Positions 25,736 through 34,623 of a stretch of 64,000 nucleotides of DNA are shown one piece after another. This stretch comes from Cytobacillus citreus (GTDB lineage Bacteria > Bacillota > Bacilli > Bacillales > Cytobacillaceae), in contig NZ_JAGYPM010000004.1 in NCBI RefSeq assembly GCF_018343665.1, forward strand, positions 374,343 to 438,342. The letters run 5' to 3'. Position numbers and translations under genes: made by a program. The notes under the pieces are model-generated. The model saw only the letters and a list, made by a program, of their open reading frames with translations, had not been told where the DNA came from and did not search any database. The stretch's first letter is position 1. Each line of letters opens with the position of its first letter.

Positions 25736-27931
25736 ATGGCAAAAAGTGTTGTAATTGCTGAAAAACCTTCTGTTGCACGAGATATCGCACGTGTGCTGAA
25801 GTGTAGTAGAAAGGGAAATGGATATCTTGAAGGAGATAAATATATCGTAACTTGGGCACTTGGACATCTAGTCACTCTTGCTGACCCAGAAAGCTATGAT
25901 GTGAAATATAAAACGTGGAATTTAGAAGATCTGCCTATGCTGCCTGATCGTTTGAAATTGACAGTTATTAAGCAAACTGGAAAACAGTTTAATGCGGTTA
26001 AAAGTCAGCTGACTAGAAAGGATATTAGTGAAATAATCGTGGCGACAGACGCAGGGAGAGAAGGAGAACTAGTCGCACGCTGGATTATTGATAAAGTAAA
26101 AATAAATAAACCGATAAAACGTTTGTGGATCTCATCTGTCACAGATAAAGCGATTAAAGACGGATTTGCCAACTTAAAGCCAGGTAAAAACTATGACAAT
26201 CTGTATCAATCAGCAGTGGCACGTTCAGAAGCAGACTGGTATATCGGTTTAAATGCTACTCGTGCTCTGACAACGCGCTTCAATGCTCAGCTTAACTGCG
26301 GACGTGTACAAACACCAACTGTTGCCATGATTGCCCAACGTGAAGAGGAAATTAAAAGCTTTAAAGCACAAACATACTACGGTATTGAAGCACAAACAGC
26401 GGATAAACTTAAGCTTACTTGGCAAGATGCAAAAGGAAATACGCGCAGCTTCGATAAAGAGAAGATCGATACAATCATTCGAAAACTCACTAGGGAAAAG
26501 ACGATTGTTACTGAAATTGAGAAAAAACCGAAGAAATCATTCGCACCGGGTCTTTATGACTTAACAGAGCTGCAGCGTGATGCAAATAAAATCTACGGCT
26601 ACTCTGCAAAAGAAACATTAAATATTATGCAAAAACTGTATGAGCAGCACAAAGTATTAACATACCCTCGTACAGATTCACGATATATCTCATCCGATAT
26701 TGTCGCAACACTTCCAGAGCGTTTAAAAGCATGTGGAGTTGGAGAATATCGTCCATTAGCCAACAAGGTGATAAACAAACCTATTAAAGCATCTAAAGCA
26801 TTTGTAGATGACAGTAAAGTATCAGATCATCATGCCATTATCCCAACTGAAGGCTTCGTTCAAATGGCGAAATTCACTGACAAAGAACGTAAAATTTACG
26901 ATTTAGTTATAAAACGTTTTATAGCAGTACTATTCCCAGCATACGAATACGAGCAATTAACCCTTCGTGCAAAAATAGGAGATGAGAACTTCGTTGCACG
27001 CGGAAAGATGATTGTACACGCTGGTTGGAAAGAAGTATATGAAAACCGTTTTGTAGATGATGAAGAAGGTATAGATGATTTAAAAGAACAAATTTTACCT
27101 CGCATTGAAAAAGGTGATGTATTAAACGTAAAATTAATCATGCAAACTTCTGGTCAAACAAAACCGCCAGCTCGTTTTAATGAAGCAACATTATTATCAG
27201 CGATGGAAAACCCAACGAAATATATGAATACCCAGGATAAAAGATTGGCTGAAACCTTAAAATCAACAGGCGGATTAGGTACAGTTGCAACACGTGCAGA
27301 CATTATCGATAAACTATTTAACTCATTCTTAATTGAAAAACGCGGTAATAAGGACATTCATCTTACATCTAAAGGACGTCAGTTACTTGACTTGGTACCA
27401 GAAGAATTAAAATCGCCTTCTCTAACAGCTGAGTGGGAGCAAAAACTTGAAGCAATTGCTGCAGGCAAGCTGAAAAAAGATGTCTTTATTAAAGAAATGA
27501 AAGGCTACACGAAAGAAATCGTGTCTGAAATCAAAGCAAGTAATAAAAAATACAAACACGATAACATTTCCACAAAATCTTGTCCTGACTGCGGAAAACC
27601 AATGCTTGAAGTAAATGGAAAAAAAGGTAAAATGCTTGTTTGCCAGGATCGTGAATGTGGACACCGGAAGAACGTCTCACGTGTCACAAACGCTCGCTGC
27701 CCTCAATGCAAAAAGAAAATGGAGCTGCGAGGTGAAGGCGCAGGTCAAATCTTCACATGTAAATGTGGATATCGTGAAAAGCTATCTGCTTTTGAAGCTC
27801 GTCGCAAAAAAGAAGGCAGTGGAAAAGTTGATAAACGTACTGTACAAAAGTATTTAAAGCAACAAGAAAAAGAAGCTGAACCAATTAATAATCCTTTTGC
27901 TGAATTATTAAAAGGAATGAAGTTAGACTAA
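25736..27931 (+). CDS. topB: DNA topoisomerase III
   Basis: 731 residues, start behind GAAAGGATG. The Toprim domain opens the protein (VVIAEKPSVARDIA; later ATDAGREGELVARWI). The active-site Tyr is at about 309 in LTYPRTDSRYIS. The C terminus has two zinc-ribbon segments, CPDCGKPM...CQDRECGH and CPQCKKKM...CKCGY (about 625-680), as in bacillar TopB. The enzyme cuts and rejoins one DNA strand to decatenate single-stranded regions during replication and recombination. Monocistronic, with a terminator after it. Confidence 0.97.
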   Translation: MAKSVVIAEKPSVARDIARVLKCSRKGNGYLEGDKYIVTWALGHLVTLADPESYDVKYKTWNLEDLPMLPDRLKLTVIKQTGKQFNAVKSQLTRKDISEIIVATDAGREGELVARWIIDKVKINKPIKRLWISSVTDKAIKDGFANLKPGKNYDNLYQSAVARSEADWYIGLNATRALTTRFNAQLNCGRVQTPTVAMIAQREEEIKSFKAQTYYGIEAQTADKLKLTWQDAKGNTRSFDKEKIDTIIRKLTREKTIVTEIEKKPKKSFAPGLYDLTELQRDANKIYGYSAKETLNIMQKLYEQHKVLTYPRTDSRYISSDIVATLPERLKACGVGEYRPLANKVINKPIKASKAFVDDSKVSDHHAIIPTEGFVQMAKFTDKERKIYDLVIKRFIAVLFPAYEYEQLTLRAKIGDENFVARGKMIVHAGWKEVYENRFVDDEEGIDDLKEQILPRIEKGDVLNVKLIMQTSGQTKPPARFNEATLLSAMENPTKYMNTQDKRLAETLKSTGGLGTVATRADIIDKLFNSFLIEKRGNKDIHLTSKGRQLLDLVPEELKSPSLTAEWEQKLEAIAAGKLKKDVFIKEMKGYTKEIVSEIKASNKKYKHDNISTKSCPDCGKPMLEVNGKKGKMLVCQDRECGHRKNVSRVTNARCPQCKKKMELRGEGAGQIFTCKCGYREKLSAFEARRKKEGSGKVDKRTVQKYLKQQEKEAEPINNPFAELLKGMKLD

Positions 27932-27940
27932 ATAAAATTT

Positions 27941-27980
27941 AAAGGCGAAGAAGCATTCAAATGCTCTTCGCCTTTGTGTT
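27941..27980 (+). terminator. Intrinsic terminator after topB
   Basis: Long stem AAAGGCGAAG..AGCAT/ATGCT..TTCGCCTTT with a TCAA loop. Confidence 0.85.
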
Positions 27981-28102
27981 ATTTTAAAATAAAGTATGAT
28001 TAAATTGAATCATTTTCGGCAGGTTACTTAAAAAGGAATTATCTGAAAAATATAGAAATAATATTATATAACAAATGGACATATTTGATTGGATGTGGAA
28101 GT

Positions 28103-28798
28103 ATGAAAAAAGGCATTCTGCTAGTTGAGGACAACATAGAAATTAGTCAATTAATCGCCGATACCCTTAAGAATGAGAGTTTTATAGTAACTGCTGCATT
28201 TGATGGAGAAGAGGCTTTAGCCCTTTTTAATAAAAATGAACCAGATTTAATTTTACTTGATTTAATGCTCCCTAAATTGAGTGGCACGGAATTATTGAAA
28301 AAAATAAGAGAAAAGAGCAGGGTTCCTATACTGATCATTTCAGCAAAAGGAAGTGATCTTGATAAAGCTCTCGGACTTGGCTTTGGAGCGGATGATTACA
28401 TAAGCAAACCATTTTCTATGATAGAGTTAACAGCGCGAGTCCATGCGGCCATTCGCAGGTCAACTGAATATCTACCACAAGATAGCAACTCCTGCCAAAA
28501 TAGTCTTAATTATAAAGATATCACCCTTGACATGCATTCATTTGCTGTAAATATAGGGGATAAAAATGTCCAGTTAACGTCAAAAGAATTTCAGATATTA
28601 AAGTTGTTTATGACCAATCAAAGTAGAGTATTTACAAAGGAACAAATATACCATTTGATTTGGGAAGATGATTATTACGGTAATGAAAATGTCATTAATG
28701 TACATATAAGAAGGCTCCGTGAAAAAATTGAAGTGGATCCATCTAACCCACAATTCATTAAAACGATTTGGGGCATTGGATATAAATTAGGTGAATAA
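28103..28798 (+). CDS. OmpR/PhoB-family response regulator
   Basis: 231 residues from ATG 28103; the ribosome site is weak. Receiver domain with phosphoacceptor Asp53 (LILLDLMLPKLSG), acidic pair E9/D10 and Lys in YISKPFS. The C-terminal winged helix reads LTSKEFQILKLFM... VFTKEQIYHLIWED... NVINVHIRRLREKIE. The kinase gene starts three bases after its stop. No target transporter or efflux gene is adjacent, so the regulon is unknown. Confidence 0.93.
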   Translation: MKKGILLVEDNIEISQLIADTLKNESFIVTAAFDGEEALALFNKNEPDLILLDLMLPKLSGTELLKKIREKSRVPILIISAKGSDLDKALGLGFGADDYISKPFSMIELTARVHAAIRRSTEYLPQDSNSCQNSLNYKDITLDMHSFAVNIGDKNVQLTSKEFQILKLFMTNQSRVFTKEQIYHLIWEDDYYGNENVINVHIRRLREKIEVDPSNPQFIKTIWGIGYKLGE

Positions 28799-28801
28799 AC
28801 C

Positions 28802-29737
28802 ATGGTTCCTATTCTTTGTATAATCATTTTCGTTTTGCTTATTATGAATATATTACAATATTTGTTTCGGAGGAATCTTACACAAAATATTAATGAAATC
28901 AGCGAAAAGATAAGTGATATCATTAAGCAGGAGACAGCAGAAAAAGTATTGGTGCCTACGGATTGGCAAGCCGTTCGCCTATTACTTATACAAATTAACA
29001 GGCTCCTGGATTATAACCAAAAGGTCATTGCAGACTATGCAAAAACTAAAGCTAGTTTAAGAAAATTAATCTCCAATATGTCTCATGATTTGAAAACACC
29101 TCTTATGGTTATTTTAGGGTACGTGGAAAAGTTGAAACTAGATGAAAGTATGGCAATTGACGAAAAGAAAATGCTTATGACTCGTCTGCATGAAAAAGTA
29201 TTAAGTTTAACTGGTTTGTTGAATCAGTTTTTTGACTTAGTAAAGTTAGAATCGGATGATTATGTAATGCCTCTAAGTAAGATACCACTTAATGAAATTT
29301 GCAGAAAAAGTGTTTTGGAGTTTTATGATATGCTCCTCTCTAAAGGACTTCAAGTAGAGATTGATATTCCAGATCGGGAATTTTATATTTGGGGAAATGA
29401 AGATGCATTAGAACGTATATTAAGCAATCTAATTTCAAATTCAATCCGATATGGAAGTGATGGAGGGGTCTTTGGATTAACACTTAGGGAGGTTGATGAG
29501 TTTGTTGCGATTGAGATTTGGGATAGAGGTAAAGGTATCGCAGAGATTCATCAAGAGCGGGTGTTTGAACGGTTATACACATTAGATGATGCTAGAAATC
29601 CTCATTTTCAAGGAAGCGGTCTAGGACTAAGTATTACAAAGTACTTAACAGAAGCGATGAAGGGTACGATTCACTTAGATAGCAAACCAAATGAAAAAAC
29701 GAGTTTCACCTGTCTTTTTAAGCAAATTTCATATTAA
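28802..29737 (+). CDS. Sensor histidine kinase
   Basis: 311 residues. A single N-terminal membrane helix (about 3-22) with no extracellular domain is followed by a coiled linker, the HisKA box SNMSHDLKTPL with His95, and an ATPase domain with N, G1 and G2 motifs (LISNSIRYG, IWDRGKGI, GSGLGLSI). The lack of a sensor domain suggests intramembrane sensing or dependence on a partner protein. It pairs with the upstream response regulator. Confidence 0.92.
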   Translation: MVPILCIIIFVLLIMNILQYLFRRNLTQNINEISEKISDIIKQETAEKVLVPTDWQAVRLLLIQINRLLDYNQKVIADYAKTKASLRKLISNMSHDLKTPLMVILGYVEKLKLDESMAIDEKKMLMTRLHEKVLSLTGLLNQFFDLVKLESDDYVMPLSKIPLNEICRKSVLEFYDMLLSKGLQVEIDIPDREFYIWGNEDALERILSNLISNSIRYGSDGGVFGLTLREVDEFVAIEIWDRGKGIAEIHQERVFERLYTLDDARNPHFQGSGLGLSITKYLTEAMKGTIHLDSKPNEKTSFTCLFKQISY

Positions 29738-29745
29738 AACTTCTT

Positions 29746-29779
29746 AGATGTTCAATGGGAACATCTCCTTTTTTTAGCT
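29746..29779 (+). terminator. Intrinsic terminator after the two-component genes
   Basis: Stem AGATGTTC/GAACATCT with a short loop, followed by CCTTTTTTT. Confidence 0.85.
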
Positions 29780-29799
29780 AAAATATGGACCTAAAACAC

Positions 29800-29834
29800 A
29801 AAAAGACGGTGCTTTGTTTTAAAGCAGCACGTCT
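29800..29834 (-). terminator. Intrinsic terminator of the leftward hypothetical gene
   Basis: Interrupted stem AGACG..GCTTT/AAAGC..CGTCT followed by TTTTTGTG on the minus strand. Confidence 0.7.
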
Positions 29835-29893
29835 AATAGCTGAATGATAAACGAGGAACTTTTATTAGCGAGAAAATTCATATTAGTATGTTG

Positions 29894-30349
29894 CTAAAAA
29901 TCCCTTTGACTTCCATAAAGGAGAGTAGATGTTAGAAAGACTCCGACAGGCGGCAGGGTACCCGTGCTTATTGGAGGCCCAGTAAGAACTCTATTAGTTG
30001 TAGCAATCCAATCTCCGCTATCTCCTGCCTGTAATGAAGTGGTTTTCATAACAAACCGTCCACTTAAAATTAAATGACGAACTTTAATTGTTGGGTCATC
30101 AAAAATATCTAATTTACCAGAAAATGAAGCATACGGTGTTTCAAACCTTAGTTGTTTCGTATTTTCGTCCCAGTATCCATTGACAGGAATCGGTGCACCT
30201 CGAAAATTGGCGGTACCTATTACCGTGTTGCCTGAGACAGAGTTGATAGTAAGTTCCCCCCTAAAAATCGGTCTTCCTGCAATATTAGTACTAAGTCCCC
30301 ATCTTGACGGAAAGGGCAAACTAACCGATGTAAATTGAGTATTTTGCAA
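29894..30349 (-). CDS. Hypothetical beta-rich protein
   Basis: 151 residues from TTG 30349, chosen because AAAGGAGGAATTATT precedes it at ideal spacing. I do not recognise the family. The sequence is rich in Thr, Gly, Val and short alternating strands (TINSVSGNTVIGTANFRG, LILSGRFVMKTTSLQAGD), suggesting a beta-sandwich or barrel of about 130 residues. No signal peptide, transmembrane segment or catalytic motif is visible. Monocistronic with its own terminator. Confidence 0.65.
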   Translation of the reverse strand: MQNTQFTSVSLPFPSRWGLSTNIAGRPIFRGELTINSVSGNTVIGTANFRGAPIPVNGYWDENTKQLRFETPYASFSGKLDIFDDPTIKVRHLILSGRFVMKTTSLQAGDSGDWIATTNRVLTGPPISTGTLPPVGVFLTSTLLYGSQRDF

Positions 30350-30453
30350 AATAATTCCTCCTTTTTTGGTGTATAGGAAAAGTATTTGCAGATTCGTTGA
30401 AACCATTTTCTTGTTAATAGGAAGAAAACGATTGAAATTGTAGTAAGTCTATT

Positions 30454-30659
30454 TCAAAATAACCTCATCTGTATCCAGCCCAACGGTTGGCAGAATTTCT
30501 GCTCTTGGAATGGAGTTGAAAATAAATAAGCTTCATCATTATATGGATTGTTATTATACAGATACATTTGACTAGGATAAATAAAATGTACTCCTTTACT
30601 TTTTCTAATCTCCAATCATTATATTCTTTAGTCATTAACCTATCAGCTTGTTCACTCAT
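30454..30659 (-). pseudogene. Possible frameshifted small gene
   Basis: On the minus strand an ATG at 30659 opens MSEQADRLMTKEYNDWRLEK, after which a different frame gives a protein-like stretch (GVHFIYPSQMYLYNNNPYND, FQEQKFCQPLGW) ending at a TGA at 30454. One frame change near 30600 would join them. There is no strong ribosome site and I recognise no family. The remaining sequence from 30350 to 30766 shows nothing else. Confidence 0.3.
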
Positions 30660-30766
30660 AAATGTGTATTTACCTATAAAAAAGTTTAGTGGTTGGGAGT
30701 CCCCAAATTATTATGTTGGAAATGCAGTCAATCTCCCTAAAAAGTTGAATGGGGATGGAATTTATC

Positions 30767-31094
30767 ACAGATTAACGGGCAGTAAGACCCCCACTTCAAG
30801 GTTGCGAGAAAATTAAAGAAACCTAAGTGGGGGATCAACTGCCCGTAAAGGGGCCCGACGACGGACACGATGTCCTAGTGGGCGAAAGCCACAGGACAAG
30901 GAGTAATTCATCCGCATTTCATCGCACGACCGAAAGCAGAGCTTTTGGGAGGACGTGGCGTTTTGAGCGTGATTGGTTCAACTAACCATCAGTGGGGGAT
31001 AGAAGCCGACTAAGAACGCCACGTCCTGTGGCAACGTCGGCACTAGCACGTCCTGTGCGTCGAAAAACCCCCACTGATGGAAGTTTCACTTTAT
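30767..31094 (+). repeat. Structured interspersed repeat, copy 3 (longest)
   Basis: Preceded by TTTATC, ending CTTTAT. It shares the outer ACGGGCAGT/ACTGCCCGT stem and the right-hand ATCAGTGGGGG stem with the other copies. Its central part differs: GGACACGATGTCC hairpin, GGCGAAAGCC, then a block ending GAGCGTGATTGGTTCAACTA. A related central block occurs without these ends at 37302-37373. It lies in non-coding DNA rather than at a gene end. Confidence 0.9.
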
Positions 31095-31206
31095 TATGAG
31101 GGGCGAATAAGCTGACTACATCCTAAAAATAAGAAAAATTAGAAGTAACCAAAATTTATGAAACAGGACTAGAATGTACTATCACTCTCTATCAGTTAAC
31201 TATAAC

Positions 31207-31243
31207 AAAAAAAGGGCATCAATCCATCTTGGATCAACACCCT
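31207..31243 (-). terminator. Intrinsic terminator of the AlkD-like gene
   Basis: AGGGTGTTGATCC pairs with GGATTGATGCCCT (minus strand) and is followed by TTTTTTTG. Confidence 0.85.
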
Positions 31244-31280
31244 CGATAATTGAATATTGTTCGTGATGCGGGGCAATTGT

Positions 31281-31988
31281 TTAACATCTTACATATTTGC
31301 GTTTGAAACCAAGCCTGCCTTTTTCTACTTCCTTTTGAATATTTTCGTAAGCGTGTAGGGAACTACTTTTTTTCTTGTCCCGTTTGACTTCTACTACACC
31401 TACTGCCTTCGCAGTTTCGACTGCCTTTTCATGGAGTGGCAAATATGAAACCCCAACAGTGTATAGAAAATTATTCATAGCAGATTTCGTTCGTTCAGGC
31501 GAATCGTGAATCGTATTTTTCACCATTTCAATCATCTTGGCAATCTTGCTTTCGGAAAATTCAACGTCTAAGCGATTCCCTAAAAGCCAACAGTAGCAAC
31601 TCCAGCCGGCTGACATTCTCAGCTCTTCACCGCTTGCGATCCATTTATCAGCAACTACTTGTGCAATATCTGCCTCCGCTAAAGTTACTGCTACCACATA
31701 ATCGGACAGCATATAAAAATATGCCGAATCCATCCAACGATCAAAATCCGACTCAGTCATTGCTTTTGGATCTGCAATAATGCCTGCAAAGTACATTGCG
31801 TCGTAGTTCCCTGTGGCATAAAGCTCATCCGCTAAATTTTGATTTATTTTTATTTTCTTAGCTATTGGCTTCATTGCACCTGTAGCCACGCCAAAAAGCG
31901 GCTCATGCGCACCATTAGATATGTACATTTTTTTAGTTCGTTCCTTGCCAAGGGCTTCAAGCTCCTGCATAACTATTTCTAAATTCAT
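31281..31988 (-). CDS. DNA alkylation repair protein, AlkD-like
   Basis: 235 residues, start behind AGAGGAAG. The protein is an all-helical HEAT-like repeat array of the DNA-alkylation-repair family; recognisable segments are LFGVATGAMKPIAKKIK, ELYATGNYDAMYFAGIIAD and FDRWMDSAYFYMLSDYV. AlkC/AlkD enzymes excise positively charged alkylpurines without base flipping. The bacillar branch with this sequence type has not, to my knowledge, been tested, so glycosylase activity is inferred. Monocistronic. Confidence 0.85.
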   Translation of the reverse strand: MNLEIVMQELEALGKERTKKMYISNGAHEPLFGVATGAMKPIAKKIKINQNLADELYATGNYDAMYFAGIIADPKAMTESDFDRWMDSAYFYMLSDYVVAVTLAEADIAQVVADKWIASGEELRMSAGWSCYCWLLGNRLDVEFSESKIAKMIEMVKNTIHDSPERTKSAMNNFLYTVGVSYLPLHEKAVETAKAVGVVEVKRDKKKSSSLHAYENIQKEVEKGRLGFKRKYVRC

Positions 31989-32234
31989 CGTTTAACACTT
32001 CCTCTTTTTGGAGTTTTACCCCTCATACTTTGCCCATTAAATACATCACCATTATCCTACAACAAACTACCATTTGTCAGCAAAACTGCTGTCTAAGCGA
32101 ATGAGCGTTATACAGGAATCCACTGAGGAGCTTTTATTAGTGGTATTTGTATTTGGGCACCTTGCGACCATTTGTTCTGCTGGGTACATCTAATAATCGT
32201 AGTTCTTCTAACCTGCTTCATTCAATAGGTAATC

Positions 32235-32272
32235 AAAAAAAAGAGCGTTAATCCTTCATTGGTTAACGCTAC
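32235..32272 (-). terminator. Intrinsic terminator of the ABC operon
   Basis: AGCGTTAACC pairs with GGATTAACGCT across ATGAA on the minus strand, followed by CTTTTTTTT. Confidence 0.85.
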
Positions 32273-32321
32273 CCATTGTTGAAAATCATATGAACCGGAA
32301 ACGTTTGCAGAAGATGTTCTC

Positions 32322-32999
32322 CTATATCTCCCCTACGCTTTCAGCAGTCTTTATAGAAAGAAATATGCTTATTGCGCCTAAAATACTCAGTATGATGACT
32401 ACAACATCTGGTTTAACATTGAAAAATAATGAAAAATTAGGCAATTGCATAATAAATATGGAGCAAATGATGGCTGGTACGACTGCCCTTTTCCATATTC
32501 CAAAGTAAAAGAGAGGAATGAAACTGATTAGAGTAATCAAAACTGAACCAATCATCATGCTGCTGAAAAATTCTAACATATCTGAAGTTGTCGGCTTTCC
32601 ATTAATAATGGGAAAAAACTGATCAAGCAAATAAGTTGTCAATCCAGATAAAATAAATGTAATAATGGTGGCAAAAAAGACAAACAGGGCGATGAACAGC
32701 ACTTTTGCTGTAAACAACTTTTGTCGACTTATTGGATACCCGAAAGAAAGCGAGATGGTCTTATTTTTATATTCTTCAATGAAAACATGATTGATTAGCG
32801 ATCCACCAAACAAAACATAGCCCATTTGAATAAAACCGTTTAGTTCAATTGCAGCAGCATAGCTTTGGCCGAAAGCAGGCATAGCCACCTTGATGAAAAA
32901 TGCAGGGAAAAAGATAAGAATCAACATGTAAATCAATAATTCCATCCAAACGGTTTTTTGGTTTAATTTCTTCCATTCCATTTGAATTAACTTAGTCAT
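32322..32999 (-). CDS. ABC transporter permease
   Basis: 225 residues with six hydrophobic segments and the layout of ABC-2 type permeases (MEWKKLNQK start, a conserved YKNKTISLSFGYPISRQKLF loop after TM2). Its ATG overlaps the last 8 bases of the ATP-binding gene, so the two are translationally coupled. With a BcrA-like ATPase such permeases typically export or detoxify peptide antibiotics, but no such substrate is evident here. Confidence 0.87.
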   Translation of the reverse strand: MTKLIQMEWKKLNQKTVWMELLIYMLILIFFPAFFIKVAMPAFGQSYAAAIELNGFIQMGYVLFGGSLINHVFIEEYKNKTISLSFGYPISRQKLFTAKVLFIALFVFFATIITFILSGLTTYLLDQFFPIINGKPTTSDMLEFFSSMMIGSVLITLISFIPLFYFGIWKRAVVPAIICSIFIMQLPNFSLFFNVKPDVVVIILSILGAISIFLSIKTAESVGEI

Positions 33000-33915
33000 T
33001 CATTCCACCCCCATTAATTTGTTTATAAAAATAATCCTCCAATGAACTTGAATGTTTTTGGATTTCTTCCAGTCCGATATCATTTTGAATCAATAGTTTG
33101 GAAATGTCATTTTGAGTATGAGACAAATCGTAGATTCGAATTCTGTTCCCTTGGATTATTTTCATATTTGATATATGAAGCTCTTTTTCAAGTAAATATA
33201 CAGTTTTTTCTGCATTTGTTGTCAGTAGTTCGATATAATCAGTATGCTGCTTTCGTATTTCTTCTAAGGCTACTTCATTTAAAAGCCTTCCATTCTTAAT
33301 AACGCCAATTCGATTTGCAACCTGCTCTATTTCGCCTAAAATATGGCTGGAAAGAAGAAAGGTGATCCCATATTCCTTGTTAAGCATAAAGATTAAATCT
33401 CGAATATCCTTAATACCAATCGGGTCAAGCCCATTTGTCGGTTCATCCAAAATAATGAGTTCAGGCTTTACTACGATTGCTCTTGCTAAACCAAGCCGCT
33501 GCTTCATCCCAAGTGAAAATTCCTTCACCTTTTTGTCTTCAATCCCTCTTAAGTGAACCATATCAAGCGCATGCTTCATCCCTTTTTCATCGTAATATCC
33601 TAAATATTCACAGTGAAGCTTTAAATTTTCTAAAGCTGTCAGATGCTCGAACAATATCGGATATTCTATGATGCTGCCTACTCTCTTTAAAACCGACTTA
33701 GACCGTTCACTAAGCATTTGACCAAATAATTCTATTTCTCCACTTGTTGGCTTCGTAATTCCTGTGAGCATTTTCATAATGGTTGTTTTACCTGCACCAT
33801 TTTGCCCAAGAAAACCATAAATCTCACCTTTTCGTATATGAAGATTAATATCTGTTACAAGATTTTTCCCTTTAACTTGTTTAGTAAGTCCAGACGTCTT
33901 TACTACATGATTCAT
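32992..33915 (-). CDS. ABC transporter ATP-binding protein, BcrA-like
   Basis: 307 residues from ATG 33915, behind GAAGGAGGGAAC; an earlier in-frame ATG has no ribosome site. Walker A GQNGAGKTT, signature FSLGMKQRLGLARA, Walker B ELIILDEPTNGLDP and the H-loop SSHILGE are all intact. The C-terminal ~90 residues are the accessory region seen in bacitracin-type (BcrA) ATPases. It energises the adjacent permease. Confidence 0.92.
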   Translation of the reverse strand: MNHVVKTSGLTKQVKGKNLVTDINLHIRKGEIYGFLGQNGAGKTTIMKMLTGITKPTSGEIELFGQMLSERSKSVLKRVGSIIEYPILFEHLTALENLKLHCEYLGYYDEKGMKHALDMVHLRGIEDKKVKEFSLGMKQRLGLARAIVVKPELIILDEPTNGLDPIGIKDIRDLIFMLNKEYGITFLLSSHILGEIEQVANRIGVIKNGRLLNEVALEEIRKQHTDYIELLTTNAEKTVYLLEKELHISNMKIIQGNRIRIYDLSHTQNDISKLLIQNDIGLEEIQKHSSSLEDYFYKQINGGGMND

Positions 33916-34441
33916 ACTGTTCCCTCCTTCTATAGTTGTATCATACAATTCAATATTTTCTTTTTTCTGTCTCAAACATTACAAATTTCTTAAGTATGAT
34001 TTTTTTAGAAGGAGCACTATTATTTGCACCATTAAGCTACTCTGTAGAAATGGGATCAGGAGAGATCCTACATGAGGAACTCGCAAGTACATCCTAGAAA
34101 AAAGTAAGTAGTTATTTAAACTATTCATCCTGGAAGATTATAGCCTAGAAAATTGAGGCTGTTCATGAGGGACACCCTCTTATATGTATTAATACGAGAT
34201 TCGATTAAAAATACAAGTAAAAATTGTTTTTACTAACTTTTTAAGCATTAAGTGGTAACTTATCTATAATTTATGCTTTAAATGCAAACTTAATATAGCC
34301 TATGAAACCTAAACCCTCCATTTCTGATATGGCGGGTTTTATTCAGGTTTAATGACTCTGAAATTTGTTGCTGAAATATGACAATACTTTATCACTCTAA
34401 CAATCTAATGATCTAATTTGTTAAAAAATGTAAAGTAATAA

Positions 34442-34471
34442 TTGACAAGGGTTGAATTATAAACATACAAT
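34442..34471 (+). promoter_or_regulatory. Sigma-A promoter upstream of hutH
   Basis: TTGACA (34442-34447), 18-bp spacer, TACAAT (34466-34471). It would give a leader of about 145 bases containing the hairpin at 34548-34593. The rest of 33916-34440 has only a weak terminator-like hairpin near 34310-34340 and no gene. Confidence 0.7.
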
Positions 34472-34547
34472 TAATTATATTCGGAAAATTTTTGATTGGG
34501 ATTGATGATCATGATTCAAAGCTTTCTATTGAATAATGAACCATACA

Positions 34548-34593
34548 AAAAGGCTGTATTTCAAACTTCTGTTTGAAGTACAGCCTTTTCTTT
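34548..34593 (+). terminator. Leader terminator (possible attenuator) before hutH
   Basis: An 18-bp stem with one G-U pair, AAAAGGCTGTA..TTCAAA against TTTGAAGTACAGCC..TTT, followed by CTTTAT. It lies between the promoter at 34442 and the hutH ribosome site at 34611. Read-through must therefore be regulated if that promoter drives hutH. B. subtilis controls its hut operon by HutP-mediated antitermination, but I do not see a clear series of NAG triplets here. Confidence 0.7.
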
Positions 34594-34623
34594 ATCCCGC
34601 TAATGTACTGAGGAGGAATAAAA

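Noticed and set aside
30568..30816. Rightward 82-codon frame entering repeat copy 3
   Set aside because: No ribosome site and its last third lies in the repeat.
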